The notes under the pieces: generated by a model | Seen by the model: only the letters and a program-made list of their open reading frames with translations | The model's database searches: none | Told to the model about the DNA's origin: nothing | DNA from: Streptomyces shenzhenensis | Lineage (GTDB): Bacteria; Actinomycetota; Actinomycetes; Streptomycetales; Streptomycetaceae | Assembly: GCF_003688995.1 (NCBI RefSeq) | Contig: NZ_PENI01000025.1 | Coordinates: forward strand, 62,001 to 126,000 | Length of the DNA: 64,000 nucleotides | Direction of reading: 5' to 3' | Shown here: piece after piece, positions 8,670 through 15,849 of the stretch | Layout of the letters: every line of letters starts with the position of its first letter | Position numbering within the stretch: position 1 is the first letter of the stretch | Translations under genes and position numbers: made by a program

Positions 8670-8745
8670 GGGAACCTCCACAGGCCGCGGCATTGCGTCT
8701 GCCCGATCAGCCTAGATCCGCCGGCCCGGAAGGGCACAGGACCGG

Positions 8746-8764
8746 GTGTCTCAAAGTGAGACAC
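8746..8764. promoter_or_regulatory. Perfect inverted repeat, likely activator binding site
   Basis: GTGTCTCA-AAG-TGAGACAC is a perfect 8+3+8 palindrome in the 196-base region between the AcoR/MimR-type activator and the amidohydrolase, 76 bases upstream of the amidohydrolase start. The Fis-type helix-turn-helix of the neighbouring activator binds as a dimer, so this is the natural candidate site. Confidence 0.75.
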
Positions 8765-8839
8765 GCACCGTCTCCCCGCGCCGCGCCGCGCTGCCTAGCG
8801 TCCAGAACAGACCCGCCGGCACGGACATGGAGGCCGCAC

Positions 8840-9838
8840 ATGTATGCCAAGGACGGCGAAACCTACTTCATCGTGGACGCACACATAGCGCTCTGGGACG
8901 CCCGCCCGGAGAACCGGCTCAACATCCACGGCAAGCAGTTCATCGACTGCTTCTACGACTACCACCGCAACCTCAGCCCGGACTCCGAGCTGTGGTCGTA
9001 CGAGGAGTTCCTGTACTACGGCGGCGAACGCCTGATGAAGGACCTGTTCACCGACGGCCACGTCGACCACGCCATCTTCCAGCCCGCCCGGCTCGGCGCC
9101 TTCTACCGCAACGGCTTCGGACAGACGGAGGAGGCGTTCGCCCTCGCCTCCCGGCACCCCGGCAAACTCACCTACAACCACTGCTGGGACCCCCGTTTCG
9201 CCGAGGACGGACTCGCCCGGCTGCGCCGCGACGCCGAACGTTTCCAGCTGAAGGGCGCCAAGCTGTACACCGCCGAGTGGTTCGGCGACTCCCGCGGCTA
9301 CCGGCTCGACGACCCCTGGTCCTACCGCTGTCTGGAGGCCGCCCAGGAACTGGGCATCAGAAACATCCACATCCACAAGGGCCCCACCATCCGACCGCTG
9401 GACCGCGACGCGTTCGACGTGGCCGACGTCGACAAGGCGGCCACGGACTTCCCCGAACTGAACTTCGTCGTCGAGCACTGCGGGCTGCCCCGCCTCGAGG
9501 ACTTCTGCTGGATCGCCACCCAGGAGCCGAACGTGCACGCCGGGCTGGCCGTCGCGATGCCGTTCATCCACTCCCGGCCCCGCTACTTCGCCCAGATCAT
9601 CGGCGAGTTGCTGTACTGGCTGGACGAGAACCGCATCCAGTTCTCCAGCGACTACGCGCTCTGGACGCCCCGCTGGCTGGTGGAGCGGTTCGTCGACTTC
9701 CAGATCCCCGCGGACATGACCGAGTACCCGCCGCTCACCGTGGCGCAGAAGAAGAAGATCCTCGGCCTGAACGCCGCTGCCATGTACGACATCCCGGTGC
9801 CCGCCCAGTGCGCACTCGCCGAACCGGCGGGGGTGTGA
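8840..9838 (+). CDS. Amidohydrolase-family protein of the propane-monooxygenase accessory type
   Basis: The protein has 332 residues with ATG 8840 and GGAGG 6 bases upstream. Amidohydrolase-2 (TIM-barrel metal hydrolase) features include VDAHIALWD near the N-terminus, YNHCWDPRF, IRNIHIHKG, FVVEHCGLPRLEDF and the metal-ligand region FSSDYALWTP. The sequence closely matches the amidohydrolase I know from prm/mim gene clusters (IHGKQFIDCFYDYHRNLSP, ERLMKDLF), where it lies beside the hydroxylase genes. Its biochemical role there is not settled; assistance in hydroxylase assembly and a hydrolytic step have both been considered. One base separates it from the following DUF59 gene, so the two are translationally coupled. 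No monooxygenase subunit gene is in the window. Confidence 0.88.
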   Translation: MYAKDGETYFIVDAHIALWDARPENRLNIHGKQFIDCFYDYHRNLSPDSELWSYEEFLYYGGERLMKDLFTDGHVDHAIFQPARLGAFYRNGFGQTEEAFALASRHPGKLTYNHCWDPRFAEDGLARLRRDAERFQLKGAKLYTAEWFGDSRGYRLDDPWSYRCLEAAQELGIRNIHIHKGPTIRPLDRDAFDVADVDKAATDFPELNFVVEHCGLPRLEDFCWIATQEPNVHAGLAVAMPFIHSRPRYFAQIIGELLYWLDENRIQFSSDYALWTPRWLVERFVDFQIPADMTEYPPLTVAQKKKILGLNAAAMYDIPVPAQCALAEPAGV

Positions 9839-9839
9839 G

Positions 9840-10583
9840 ATGACACCCGACACCCTGGAACACCGGGCGCACCGGGCCCTGGACCGGGTCGTCGACCCGG
9901 AACTCGACGAGCCCGTCACCGACCTCGGCTTCGTCCGGTCGCTGACCGTGGACGGCGCGGGGCGGCTGACCCTCCACCTCCGGCTGCCCACCTCCTTCTG
10001 CGCGCCCAACTTCGCCTACCTCATGGCCTCCGACGCCAAGGACGCCCTGACCGCGCTGCCCGGTGTCACGGCGGTCACGGTGCTCCTCGACGACCACCAC
10101 GACTCCGAGACCATCAACCGCGGTCTGGCCGCGGACGCCGGCTACCGCGTCACCTTCGGGCCCGAGGCCGAACAGGACCTGGCGGACCTGCGCCGCACCT
10201 TCCGGCGCAAGGCACACGCCGCGGCGATGGAACGGGCCCTGACCCGGCTGCTGCGCGCCCGCCCCGGCCTGTCCGAACAGGCGCTGTACGACATCGTGCT
10301 CGGCGACCTGCCCGACGACGACGTCACCCGCGCCCTGCTGCGCCGGCGCGCGGCGACCGGGCTCGGTGTCGCCCCCACCGACGCCGTCCTCGTGGACGAC
10401 GCCGGACGCCGCCCGGCACCCGCGGACATCCCGCTGCGCCTGCGCCGCGCCCGGTCCACCCGGATCTCCATCGACGGCAACGCCCACTTCTGCCGCGGAC
10501 TGCTGCGCACCCGCTACCCGGACGCGACGGCCGACCGGACACCCGGCGCCCGGGACGCCACCCGCCGCCGGCACGTCTCGTGA
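9840..10583 (+). CDS. DUF59/MIP18-type iron-sulfur assembly-like protein with C-terminal extension
   Basis: The product has 247 residues. The N-terminal 100 residues are a DUF59 domain: VVDPELDEPVTDLGFVRS, then PTSFCAPNFAYLMASD with the conserved Cys of the CxPN loop, as in SufT-like and PaaD-like proteins involved in Fe-S or di-iron maturation. The remaining 140 residues are charged and helical and match the extension of the homologue in propane monooxygenase operons; the last 25 residues are Arg-rich and probably disordered. The start ATG is one base after the amidohydrolase stop. Together the two genes look like the maturation part of a soluble di-iron monooxygenase locus that has lost, or never had, the oxygenase. 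Confidence 0.82.
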   Translation: MTPDTLEHRAHRALDRVVDPELDEPVTDLGFVRSLTVDGAGRLTLHLRLPTSFCAPNFAYLMASDAKDALTALPGVTAVTVLLDDHHDSETINRGLAADAGYRVTFGPEAEQDLADLRRTFRRKAHAAAMERALTRLLRARPGLSEQALYDIVLGDLPDDDVTRALLRRRAATGLGVAPTDAVLVDDAGRRPAPADIPLRLRRARSTRISIDGNAHFCRGLLRTRYPDATADRTPGARDATRRRHVS

Positions 10584-10653
10584 AGGCAGTACAGGTCGGC
10601 GGTGCCGTGGATCGAGGGGGAGACACCCGGGCTCGCCCACACGTACCAGGCGG

Positions 10654-10803
10654 TCAGGCCGACGCCGACTGCTCAGGGACGTAGTCCTCCGGTGGTGGCT
10701 CGGGAGGCTCAGGAGGCGGAGGGAAGAGCAGGTCCTCCAGTGCCTGCATCGCGAACATGAGAAGCAGCAGTGCTACAGGGACGAGCAGGGCTAGCAGGAT
10801 CAC
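10654..10803 (-). CDS. Small membrane protein, 49 aa
   Basis: GTG 10803 has GGGAGG 4 bases upstream on the minus strand. The product begins VILLALLVPVALLLLMFAMQ, a single membrane span, followed by ALEDLLF, a Pro/Glu-rich stretch (PPPPEPPEPPPED) and a short acidic tail. Small proteins with this build (one N-terminal helix, LEDxLF, acidic Pro-rich tail) recur in Streptomyces genomes; I know no function. It stands alone, convergent with the DUF59 gene. Confidence 0.6.
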   Translation of the reverse strand: MILLALLVPVALLLLMFAMQALEDLLFPPPPEPPEPPPEDYVPEQSASA

Positions 10804-11086
10804 GTGGCCTCCCAGAGGAGTAGTGATCAGGCCGGTGGCGTGTGCATGGATTCAGCCTGCGCCCGGACGGGTGACCGCGCACATCAGCGCGGCGGAACCC
10901 TAAGCCGTTCGGGTGAATGCCGGCTGTCCGGGTTCGTCCTCCGGTGCGTCGGGCGACCCTGACGCCCTTGGGACGGCGGGTCCGTCACCCGGATGCGCGG
11001 GCTAGCGCCGACGTACTCCGCCGACGACCGGAACACACGCCATGCCGCTCGGTGATCGCCGCGCCGGCCCGGCCGGCCGGGCGGTC

Positions 11087-11875
11087 TCAGCCGTGCTGCT
11101 CGTGTCCCCGCTGCTCGCCGATGCGGTCCGCCGGCCCGGCGGGGCGCGGTACCCGGTCCCGGACCCATGACTTCAGCAGCGGGGAGTGCAGGGCCGGCAC
11201 CCACAGGTCGGCCCGCCCGGCGTGTGCCTGGGCCGGCTGCGGTCCCACCCCGAGCACCCGGAGCCCGGCCCGCCACGCGGACTCGACCCCCGTCAGGGAG
11301 TCCTCGACCGCCAGCGCGCGGTGCGGCCGGGCGCCGCACAGCCGTGCCGCCGTCGCGTACACGTCGGGCCAGGGCTTGGGCCGTACGACCCCTGGCGTGA
11401 CCGCCGCCGGATCCGCGCCGGGCGCGTCGGGAGGCATCCCGGAGGGTACGACGATGTGCCGGAAGTGCCGGCGCAGTCTCGCTCGGGAGAGGCTTTCCTC
11501 CACGACCTCCAGGGGGCAGTTGCTGGCCACCGCGAGCGGCAGCCGGCCGGACAGCGACCGTACGAACTCGGCGGCCCCCGGCATGGTCACGGGATCGTCG
11601 GCGACGAGTTCCATGAAGTGTTCCAGCAGCGCCGTCGTCAGATCGCCGGTCAGCTCGGGCTTGTGCGCCTCCTCGGCCATCAGCCGGCCGCAGTCGATGT
11701 AGTGCACGCCCTTGGCCCGCTCCGCGAACCCGGGCGCGGGCCTCAGGCCGAAGGCGCGTAAGGCCCTGGTCCGGGCCTCCTGCCAGTGCCGTTCGGTGTC
11801 CATCAGGGTGCCGTCGCAGTCGAAGACGACGGCGTCGGGGGACCAGTCGAGTAGGGGAGATGCCTGGGTGGTCAC
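11087..11875 (-). CDS. HAD-superfamily sugar-phosphatase/phosphoglucomutase-like hydrolase
   Basis: The product has 262 residues with GTG 11875 and GGAG 6 bases upstream. HAD motifs are complete: motif I VVFDCDGTLMDTE (nucleophile Asp and acid Asp), motif II VASNCP, the motif III Lys in VRPKPWPDVY, and motif IV LAVEDSLTGVESAW. The small helical cap after motif I fits the beta-phosphoglucomutase/CbbY-like subfamily, acting on small phosphorylated metabolites in the cytoplasm. The C-terminal 25 residues are Arg/His-rich and atypical. It is an isolated gene, so the substrate cannot be inferred. Confidence 0.88.
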   Translation of the reverse strand: MTTQASPLLDWSPDAVVFDCDGTLMDTERHWQEARTRALRAFGLRPAPGFAERAKGVHYIDCGRLMAEEAHKPELTGDLTTALLEHFMELVADDPVTMPGAAEFVRSLSGRLPLAVASNCPLEVVEESLSRARLRRHFRHIVVPSGMPPDAPGADPAAVTPGVVRPKPWPDVYATAARLCGARPHRALAVEDSLTGVESAWRAGLRVLGVGPQPAQAHAGRADLWVPALHSPLLKSWVRDRVPRPAGPADRIGEQRGHEQHG

Positions 11876-12413
11876 AGTGGCTCCTGCGGGAGGGGCGGCC
11901 CTGCTCGTGGCGGACCGCGGTTCGGGCGAGTGCTGCGGTTCCCCGTGCCGGACGCGCGCCGACCGCGTGCGTCCGTCGGTGTCGTCGTACGGACGGAACA
12001 GCCCGGACTCATGTCATTCCGTCGCAAAGGGGAAACATCGCGGTCGCTACGCTATTTTCGGTTCGGAGCCCGAGGCAATCACTACTTCGAGTGCTCGACA
12101 ATTGCCGCAGTCAGGGTGTAAGTGTGATCGAATGCGTGGTGCTCGGTCGCCGTTCCGCTGGTCCGTCAACCCTGCATATATGCGGCCGAGTTGAGGCATA
12201 TGCGGGAGGCAAGGCGCAAGGGGCGTGACCGGGTGGCGAAAAGTCGTGCCGCCGCCAGGAACCGCGCCGGACCGGGCCCGGAATCACCCGTAAGTATTCA
12301 GCTTCGAAAGAATTGAGCAATTACCGCGCACGATAGGCATGAATTGCCCCCGGCGTGCGCGGGCGCACTACATTCTCCATCATCACGGGAATGTTGAGCG
12401 AAAGTGGACAGCA
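11876..12413. promoter_or_regulatory. AT-richer intergenic region with paired palindromes upstream of a receptor-like regulator
   Basis: This 538-base divergent gap lies between the HAD gene and the receptor-like TetR gene. From about 12040 onwards it is clearly less GC-rich than its surroundings. It contains GCATATATGC (12174-12183) and GCATATGC (12196-12203), 22 bases apart start to start, and ACATTC...GAATGT (12370-12394; 6-base arms, 13-base spacer) immediately before the proposed start. These are candidate operators. I see no convincing gene. Confidence 0.5.
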
Positions 12414-13082
12414 TTGCAGGAACGGGCCAGGGCAACCCGCAGATCACTCCTGGAGGCAGCGGCCTGCCTCTTCGCCGAACAGGGATACACCGGTACCAGC
12501 GTCAACGACATAAGTGCCAGGTCCGGTCGGACCAGCGGCTCCGTCTATTTCCACTACGCCAGCAAGGAGGGGATCGCCCTCGCCGTCGTCCGGGACCGGT
12601 TCGCCACCTGGCCGGGGCTCGCCGCGCGGTACACGGACCGCGCCGTACCGCCCCTCGAACGCCTCGTCACCCTCAGCTATGAGATCGCCCGGGCCCTGGC
12701 CGAGGACCCGCTCACGCGCGCGGGCGCACGCCTGTGGGCCGAGCGTGACACCATCGACGCCCCGCTGCCCGACCCCTTCGCCCTGTGGACCGCCGCCGCC
12801 ACGCGCCTCCTCGCCCAGGCCCGGTCCGCCGGCCAGCTCGCGCAGCACGTACGCCCCGCCGCCACCGCACGCACCCTGGTCCGGGCCTTCTTCGGCCTCT
12901 GCACCCTCACCGAGGCCCTGGAGGGCCCGCACACCGTCACCGACCGCCTCACCGACTGGTGGCATCTGACCCTGCTCTCCCTCCAGGGGGACGCGGATCC
13001 GACGGGAGTGGTCGGCAAGGCACGCGCGGAGGCGGCACGGAAGCCGCCGGCTCCGCCGGATGTGCCGGAGCCGATGGAGTGA
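12414..13082 (+). CDS. Gamma-butyrolactone-receptor-like (ArpA/ScbR-type) TetR regulator
   Basis: The product is about 222 residues. The DNA-binding region (RARATRRSLLEAAACLFAEQ, then SVNDISARSG, GSVYFHYASKEGIALAVV) has the ArpA/ScbR hallmark YFHYxSKE, and the C-terminal domain has the receptor-like TAARTLVRAFFG segment. Such proteins sense gamma-butyrolactone or related signals, or act as pseudo-receptors, and control antibiotic production and development. An in-frame ATG exists at 12339, but codons 12339-12413 have poor third-position GC and no ribosome binding site. TTG 12414 gives the N-terminal length normal for the family and leaves the ACATTC/GAATGT palindrome directly upstream as a possible self-regulatory site. 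No AfsA-type synthase is in the window. Confidence 0.8.
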   Translation: MQERARATRRSLLEAAACLFAEQGYTGTSVNDISARSGRTSGSVYFHYASKEGIALAVVRDRFATWPGLAARYTDRAVPPLERLVTLSYEIARALAEDPLTRAGARLWAERDTIDAPLPDPFALWTAAATRLLAQARSAGQLAQHVRPAATARTLVRAFFGLCTLTEALEGPHTVTDRLTDWWHLTLLSLQGDADPTGVVGKARAEAARKPPAPPDVPEPME

Positions 13083-13584
13083 GGCCCCGGAAGCCGCCGG
13101 TCCGGCCGTCGGCCGTACCCGCCGGTGCGGCAGTGCCCGGTCACCCGCTGCCCGTGCCGGCGCGTGGCCGGCGGGCCTGCCTGCTCGATTCGCCGCCGGG
13201 CGGCTCCGGCCTGCCGCTGGGCGCAGTGCGCGGGGAGCCCCGCACGGCGGCCGAGACCTTCCTCTGCCCGGGTGATGGGGCGACGGCAGCCCGCCCGGCC
13301 GCGGCAGACGAGGATCGGTCAGGTCGTGGTGGTCACCGGCTGATTCATGTCGACGTCGTCGACCATCCGCCGCACGAACTGACGGCTGAGCGCCCGGGCT
13401 CGCCCCCGTGGGGGCACCGTCATGGCCCTCGGCCGCGCGGCGGTGATCGGGTGCGGATGTCACCGAGGGTTCCCCGGTAAGTTCCTGGCGCTTGACGCCA
13501 CCGTCCCCGCACGGAACTGGGATGTGGCCGAGCGCGGCGCCGGCTTGACGTGCGGCACCGCAGGCGCCGTACGTCAGGAGAAGC
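13083..13584. other. Intergenic region, no well-supported gene except a weak small frame
   Basis: This 502-base gap has several overlapping open frames with no family resemblance. The only frame worth noting is a 34-codon minus-strand frame at 13319-13423, listed separately. The promoter and the AGGAGA ribosome binding site of the next gene are at its right end. Confidence 0.4.
13319..13423 (-). CDS. Possible small basic protein, 34 aa (weak)
   Basis: ATG 13423 follows GAGGG by 2 bases. The frame reads MTVPPRGRARALSRQFVRRM and then VDDVDMNQPVTTTT before TGA. Third positions are about 88 percent G/C. It has a basic N-terminal half, an acidic middle and a Thr-rich tail. There is no homologue I recognise, and the short ribosome spacing argues against it. 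Confidence 0.25.
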   Translation of the reverse strand: MTVPPRGRARALSRQFVRRMVDDVDMNQPVTTTT

Positions 13585-15216
13585 ATGTCTGTCACAGCCG
13601 AGACGCCGAGACGCGCAACGCGTCGCGGAAAGCAGGGAGTCGGACGAGGCATCGCGCTCGGGACCGCGCTGGCCCTGATCGCCCTCGTCCCGCCGGCCGC
13701 CGCGAGCGCGCGGGCCGCCGCCCCGGCCACCAGCACGATCGCCTGGACCACGCAGAACGTGGCTCCCGGCGTCCAGGTCCGCACCGGGGTGCTGCACAAC
13801 CCCGACGCCGCCGGCGTCTGGACGGTCACCGTCCAGGCACCGGCCGTCAACCGCCTCACCGGCGCCGCCACTTGGGCACCTCTCGGCGACCGCGACTGGG
13901 CCGACGCCACCGCCGGACGGCTGCGGGCCGCCGGATTCGAACCGCGGCTCGAGCGCGTGGAGTGGGACCGGTACGCCGACACCCCGCGCGGCACGATGGG
14001 CTGGCAGGTCAGGATCGGCCGGTACGCCACCCAGGCCGAGGCCGGCACGCTCAACTCGACGGTGTCGGCGGCCGGTTTCCGTACGTCCGTCGAGTGGACG
14101 GGCTACGACGGACGGCAGAGCGCCGACGCGGAACGCATCCACGTCGCCGTCGTCGACCCGGCCCGGCTGCGGGGCACGATCGAGGTCAGCGACGGCGGTG
14201 ACGTCGCCGACCGCGAGAAGACCTCCACGGTGGCCGCCCGGCTCGGCTCCCTGGTCGGCGTCAACGGCGGATTCTTCATCACCTCCGACGCGGACGGCGT
14301 CCAGGGCACGATGGCCGGCCTGTCCGCGGTGGACGGCCGACTGGAGTCGATGGCCGTCGGCTCCCGCGCGGCACTGATCCTCGGCGACGGCGGACGGCGC
14401 CCGCGCGTCGCGGACCTGTCCACCACCGTCACCGTGCGTGCCGGCGCCGCCGACCACGCGGTGCAGGGCATCAACCGGGTCCCGGGCAAGCTGCGCAACT
14501 GCGGCCGTCCCGGTGCCGTGCCCACCGAGCTGCCCCGGCACGACACCACCTGCACGCTCGCGAACGACCTGGTGAAGTTCACCCCGTCCTTCCACGCGCC
14601 CCTGCCCACCGGCGCGGGCGTCCAGGTGGTCCTGGACAAGCGCGGTGTCGTCGTCTCCCGTGGCGACCGGGGCGGCGCCGTGCCCGCGGAAGGCTCCGTC
14701 CTGCAGGGCACCGGGCAGGCGGCGGCCTGGCTGACCGAGCACGCCGACGCCGGCCGGCGGCTGACGCTGCGCGAGGTCGTCAGGGACGCCTCGGGGCGCC
14801 AGGTCAGGCTCGGCCCCGACGACAGCATCGTCAGCGCGGCGCCCACCCTGGTCGAGGACGGCCGCGTGCACATCGACGCCGCCACCGAGGGCACCCTGGA
14901 CCCGCTGGACCTCTCCTTCGGGTTCGCCTGGTCCAATGTGCGCCAGCCCCGCACCCTGGCCGGCGTCGACCGTCGCGGACGGCTCCTGCTGGTGACCGTG
15001 GACGGCCGTCAGCCCGGCGTCAGCGAGGGCTTCACGCTCGCCGAGGCCGCCGACTTCATGCGTTCCCTCGGCGCCGTACAGGCCCTCAACCTCGACGGCG
15101 GCGGCTCCACGGCGATGGCGGTCGACGGCGCCCTCGTGAACACCACGTCCGACGCGAGCGGCGAGCGCGCCGTCGGTGACACGATCCAGGTCCTGCCGCG
15201 CACCGGCAGGGGCTGA
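13585..15216 (+). CDS. Secreted phosphodiester glycosidase (NAGPA domain)
   Basis: The product has 543 residues with ATG 13585 and AGGAGA close upstream. A long Sec-type signal (about residues 1-46) is followed by a SPOR-like region (about 75-165: DWADATAGRLRAAGFEPRLERVEW, then QVRIGRYATQAEAGTL). The C-terminal NAGPA-type domain has LVGVNGGFF near 226, GRLESMAVGSRAALI, and ALNLDGGGSTAMAVDG near 501. NAGPA-family enzymes split sugar phosphodiesters (N-acetylglucosamine-1-phosphodiester alpha-N-acetylglucosaminidase in animals); bacterial members are thought to act on exopolysaccharide or teichoic-acid linkages. The SPOR-like repeat suggests cell-wall attachment. A secreted glycerophosphodiesterase is two genes away, so both may serve phosphodiester recycling at the wall. 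Confidence 0.88.
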   Translation: MSVTAETPRRATRRGKQGVGRGIALGTALALIALVPPAAASARAAAPATSTIAWTTQNVAPGVQVRTGVLHNPDAAGVWTVTVQAPAVNRLTGAATWAPLGDRDWADATAGRLRAAGFEPRLERVEWDRYADTPRGTMGWQVRIGRYATQAEAGTLNSTVSAAGFRTSVEWTGYDGRQSADAERIHVAVVDPARLRGTIEVSDGGDVADREKTSTVAARLGSLVGVNGGFFITSDADGVQGTMAGLSAVDGRLESMAVGSRAALILGDGGRRPRVADLSTTVTVRAGAADHAVQGINRVPGKLRNCGRPGAVPTELPRHDTTCTLANDLVKFTPSFHAPLPTGAGVQVVLDKRGVVVSRGDRGGAVPAEGSVLQGTGQAAAWLTEHADAGRRLTLREVVRDASGRQVRLGPDDSIVSAAPTLVEDGRVHIDAATEGTLDPLDLSFGFAWSNVRQPRTLAGVDRRGRLLLVTVDGRQPGVSEGFTLAEAADFMRSLGAVQALNLDGGGSTAMAVDGALVNTTSDASGERAVGDTIQVLPRTGRG

Positions 15217-15324
15217 TCCCGACCGACCCGGGGCGGCACTCCGCCGGCGGCTGCGACTGAGCCGGGCCGGCGGGGTGCCGCCCCGCCGTTCTGCCGGCGG
15301 AGCCTGTCGGAGGCATGTGCTTGG

Positions 15325-15828
15325 ATGCCCGGCATGGACGACTCACCCAGCATGTGGATCACCGCCGTTCCACCGTTCGGCCCGGAGGGGACCGGCGTGC
15401 TCCTCTCCGTCGACGTGGCGTCCGAGGACCCCGGCGAGCGCATGGTCTCCGTGCTCCTGAACCGGGGGCACGAGGGCGAGGAGGGCGTCTTCTACCTGCT
15501 GCCGTTCGATCTGTCGGCCCGCTACGTACGCAGCGGCGACCGGCTGTCGGTCAGTGTCCGGGCCTCCCGGCAGGTGCTCGCCGCCGATCTGGCCGACCGC
15601 ACCGACACCCTGCACGAGCAACTCGCCGGCCTCGCCACGGACCCGGCGGACGACGACCGGGTCACCTTGCTGCGCCGGGCGCTCGTCACCGACTTCGTAC
15701 CCCCCGAACGGGACGGCGTGAAACAGCCGGTGCTCCTCGTCGACCACGCCGGCCCGGCCACCCTCGCGGAACTGTTCGCCCGGTTCCACGAGGGCGAGGC
15801 CGGCTTCGCGGTCCTGTACGCCGACTGA
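15325..15828 (+). CDS. Hypothetical cytoplasmic protein, 167 aa
   Basis: The start is ATG 15325 (GGAGG 11 bases upstream); ATG 15334 is possible. The product is acidic and soluble, with no signal or membrane segment. A beta-rich N-terminal half (GVLLSVDVASEDPGERMVSVLL) is followed by helices (DRVTLLRRALVTDF) and a last strand (AGFAVLYAD). I do not recognise a family. It is convergent with the glycerophosphodiesterase 21 bases away and follows the phosphodiester glycosidase by 108 bases. Confidence 0.65.
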   Translation: MPGMDDSPSMWITAVPPFGPEGTGVLLSVDVASEDPGERMVSVLLNRGHEGEEGVFYLLPFDLSARYVRSGDRLSVSVRASRQVLAADLADRTDTLHEQLAGLATDPADDDRVTLLRRALVTDFVPPERDGVKQPVLLVDHAGPATLAELFARFHEGEAGFAVLYAD

Positions 15829-15849
15829 CGGCGGCCGGCCGGTGCCGTG

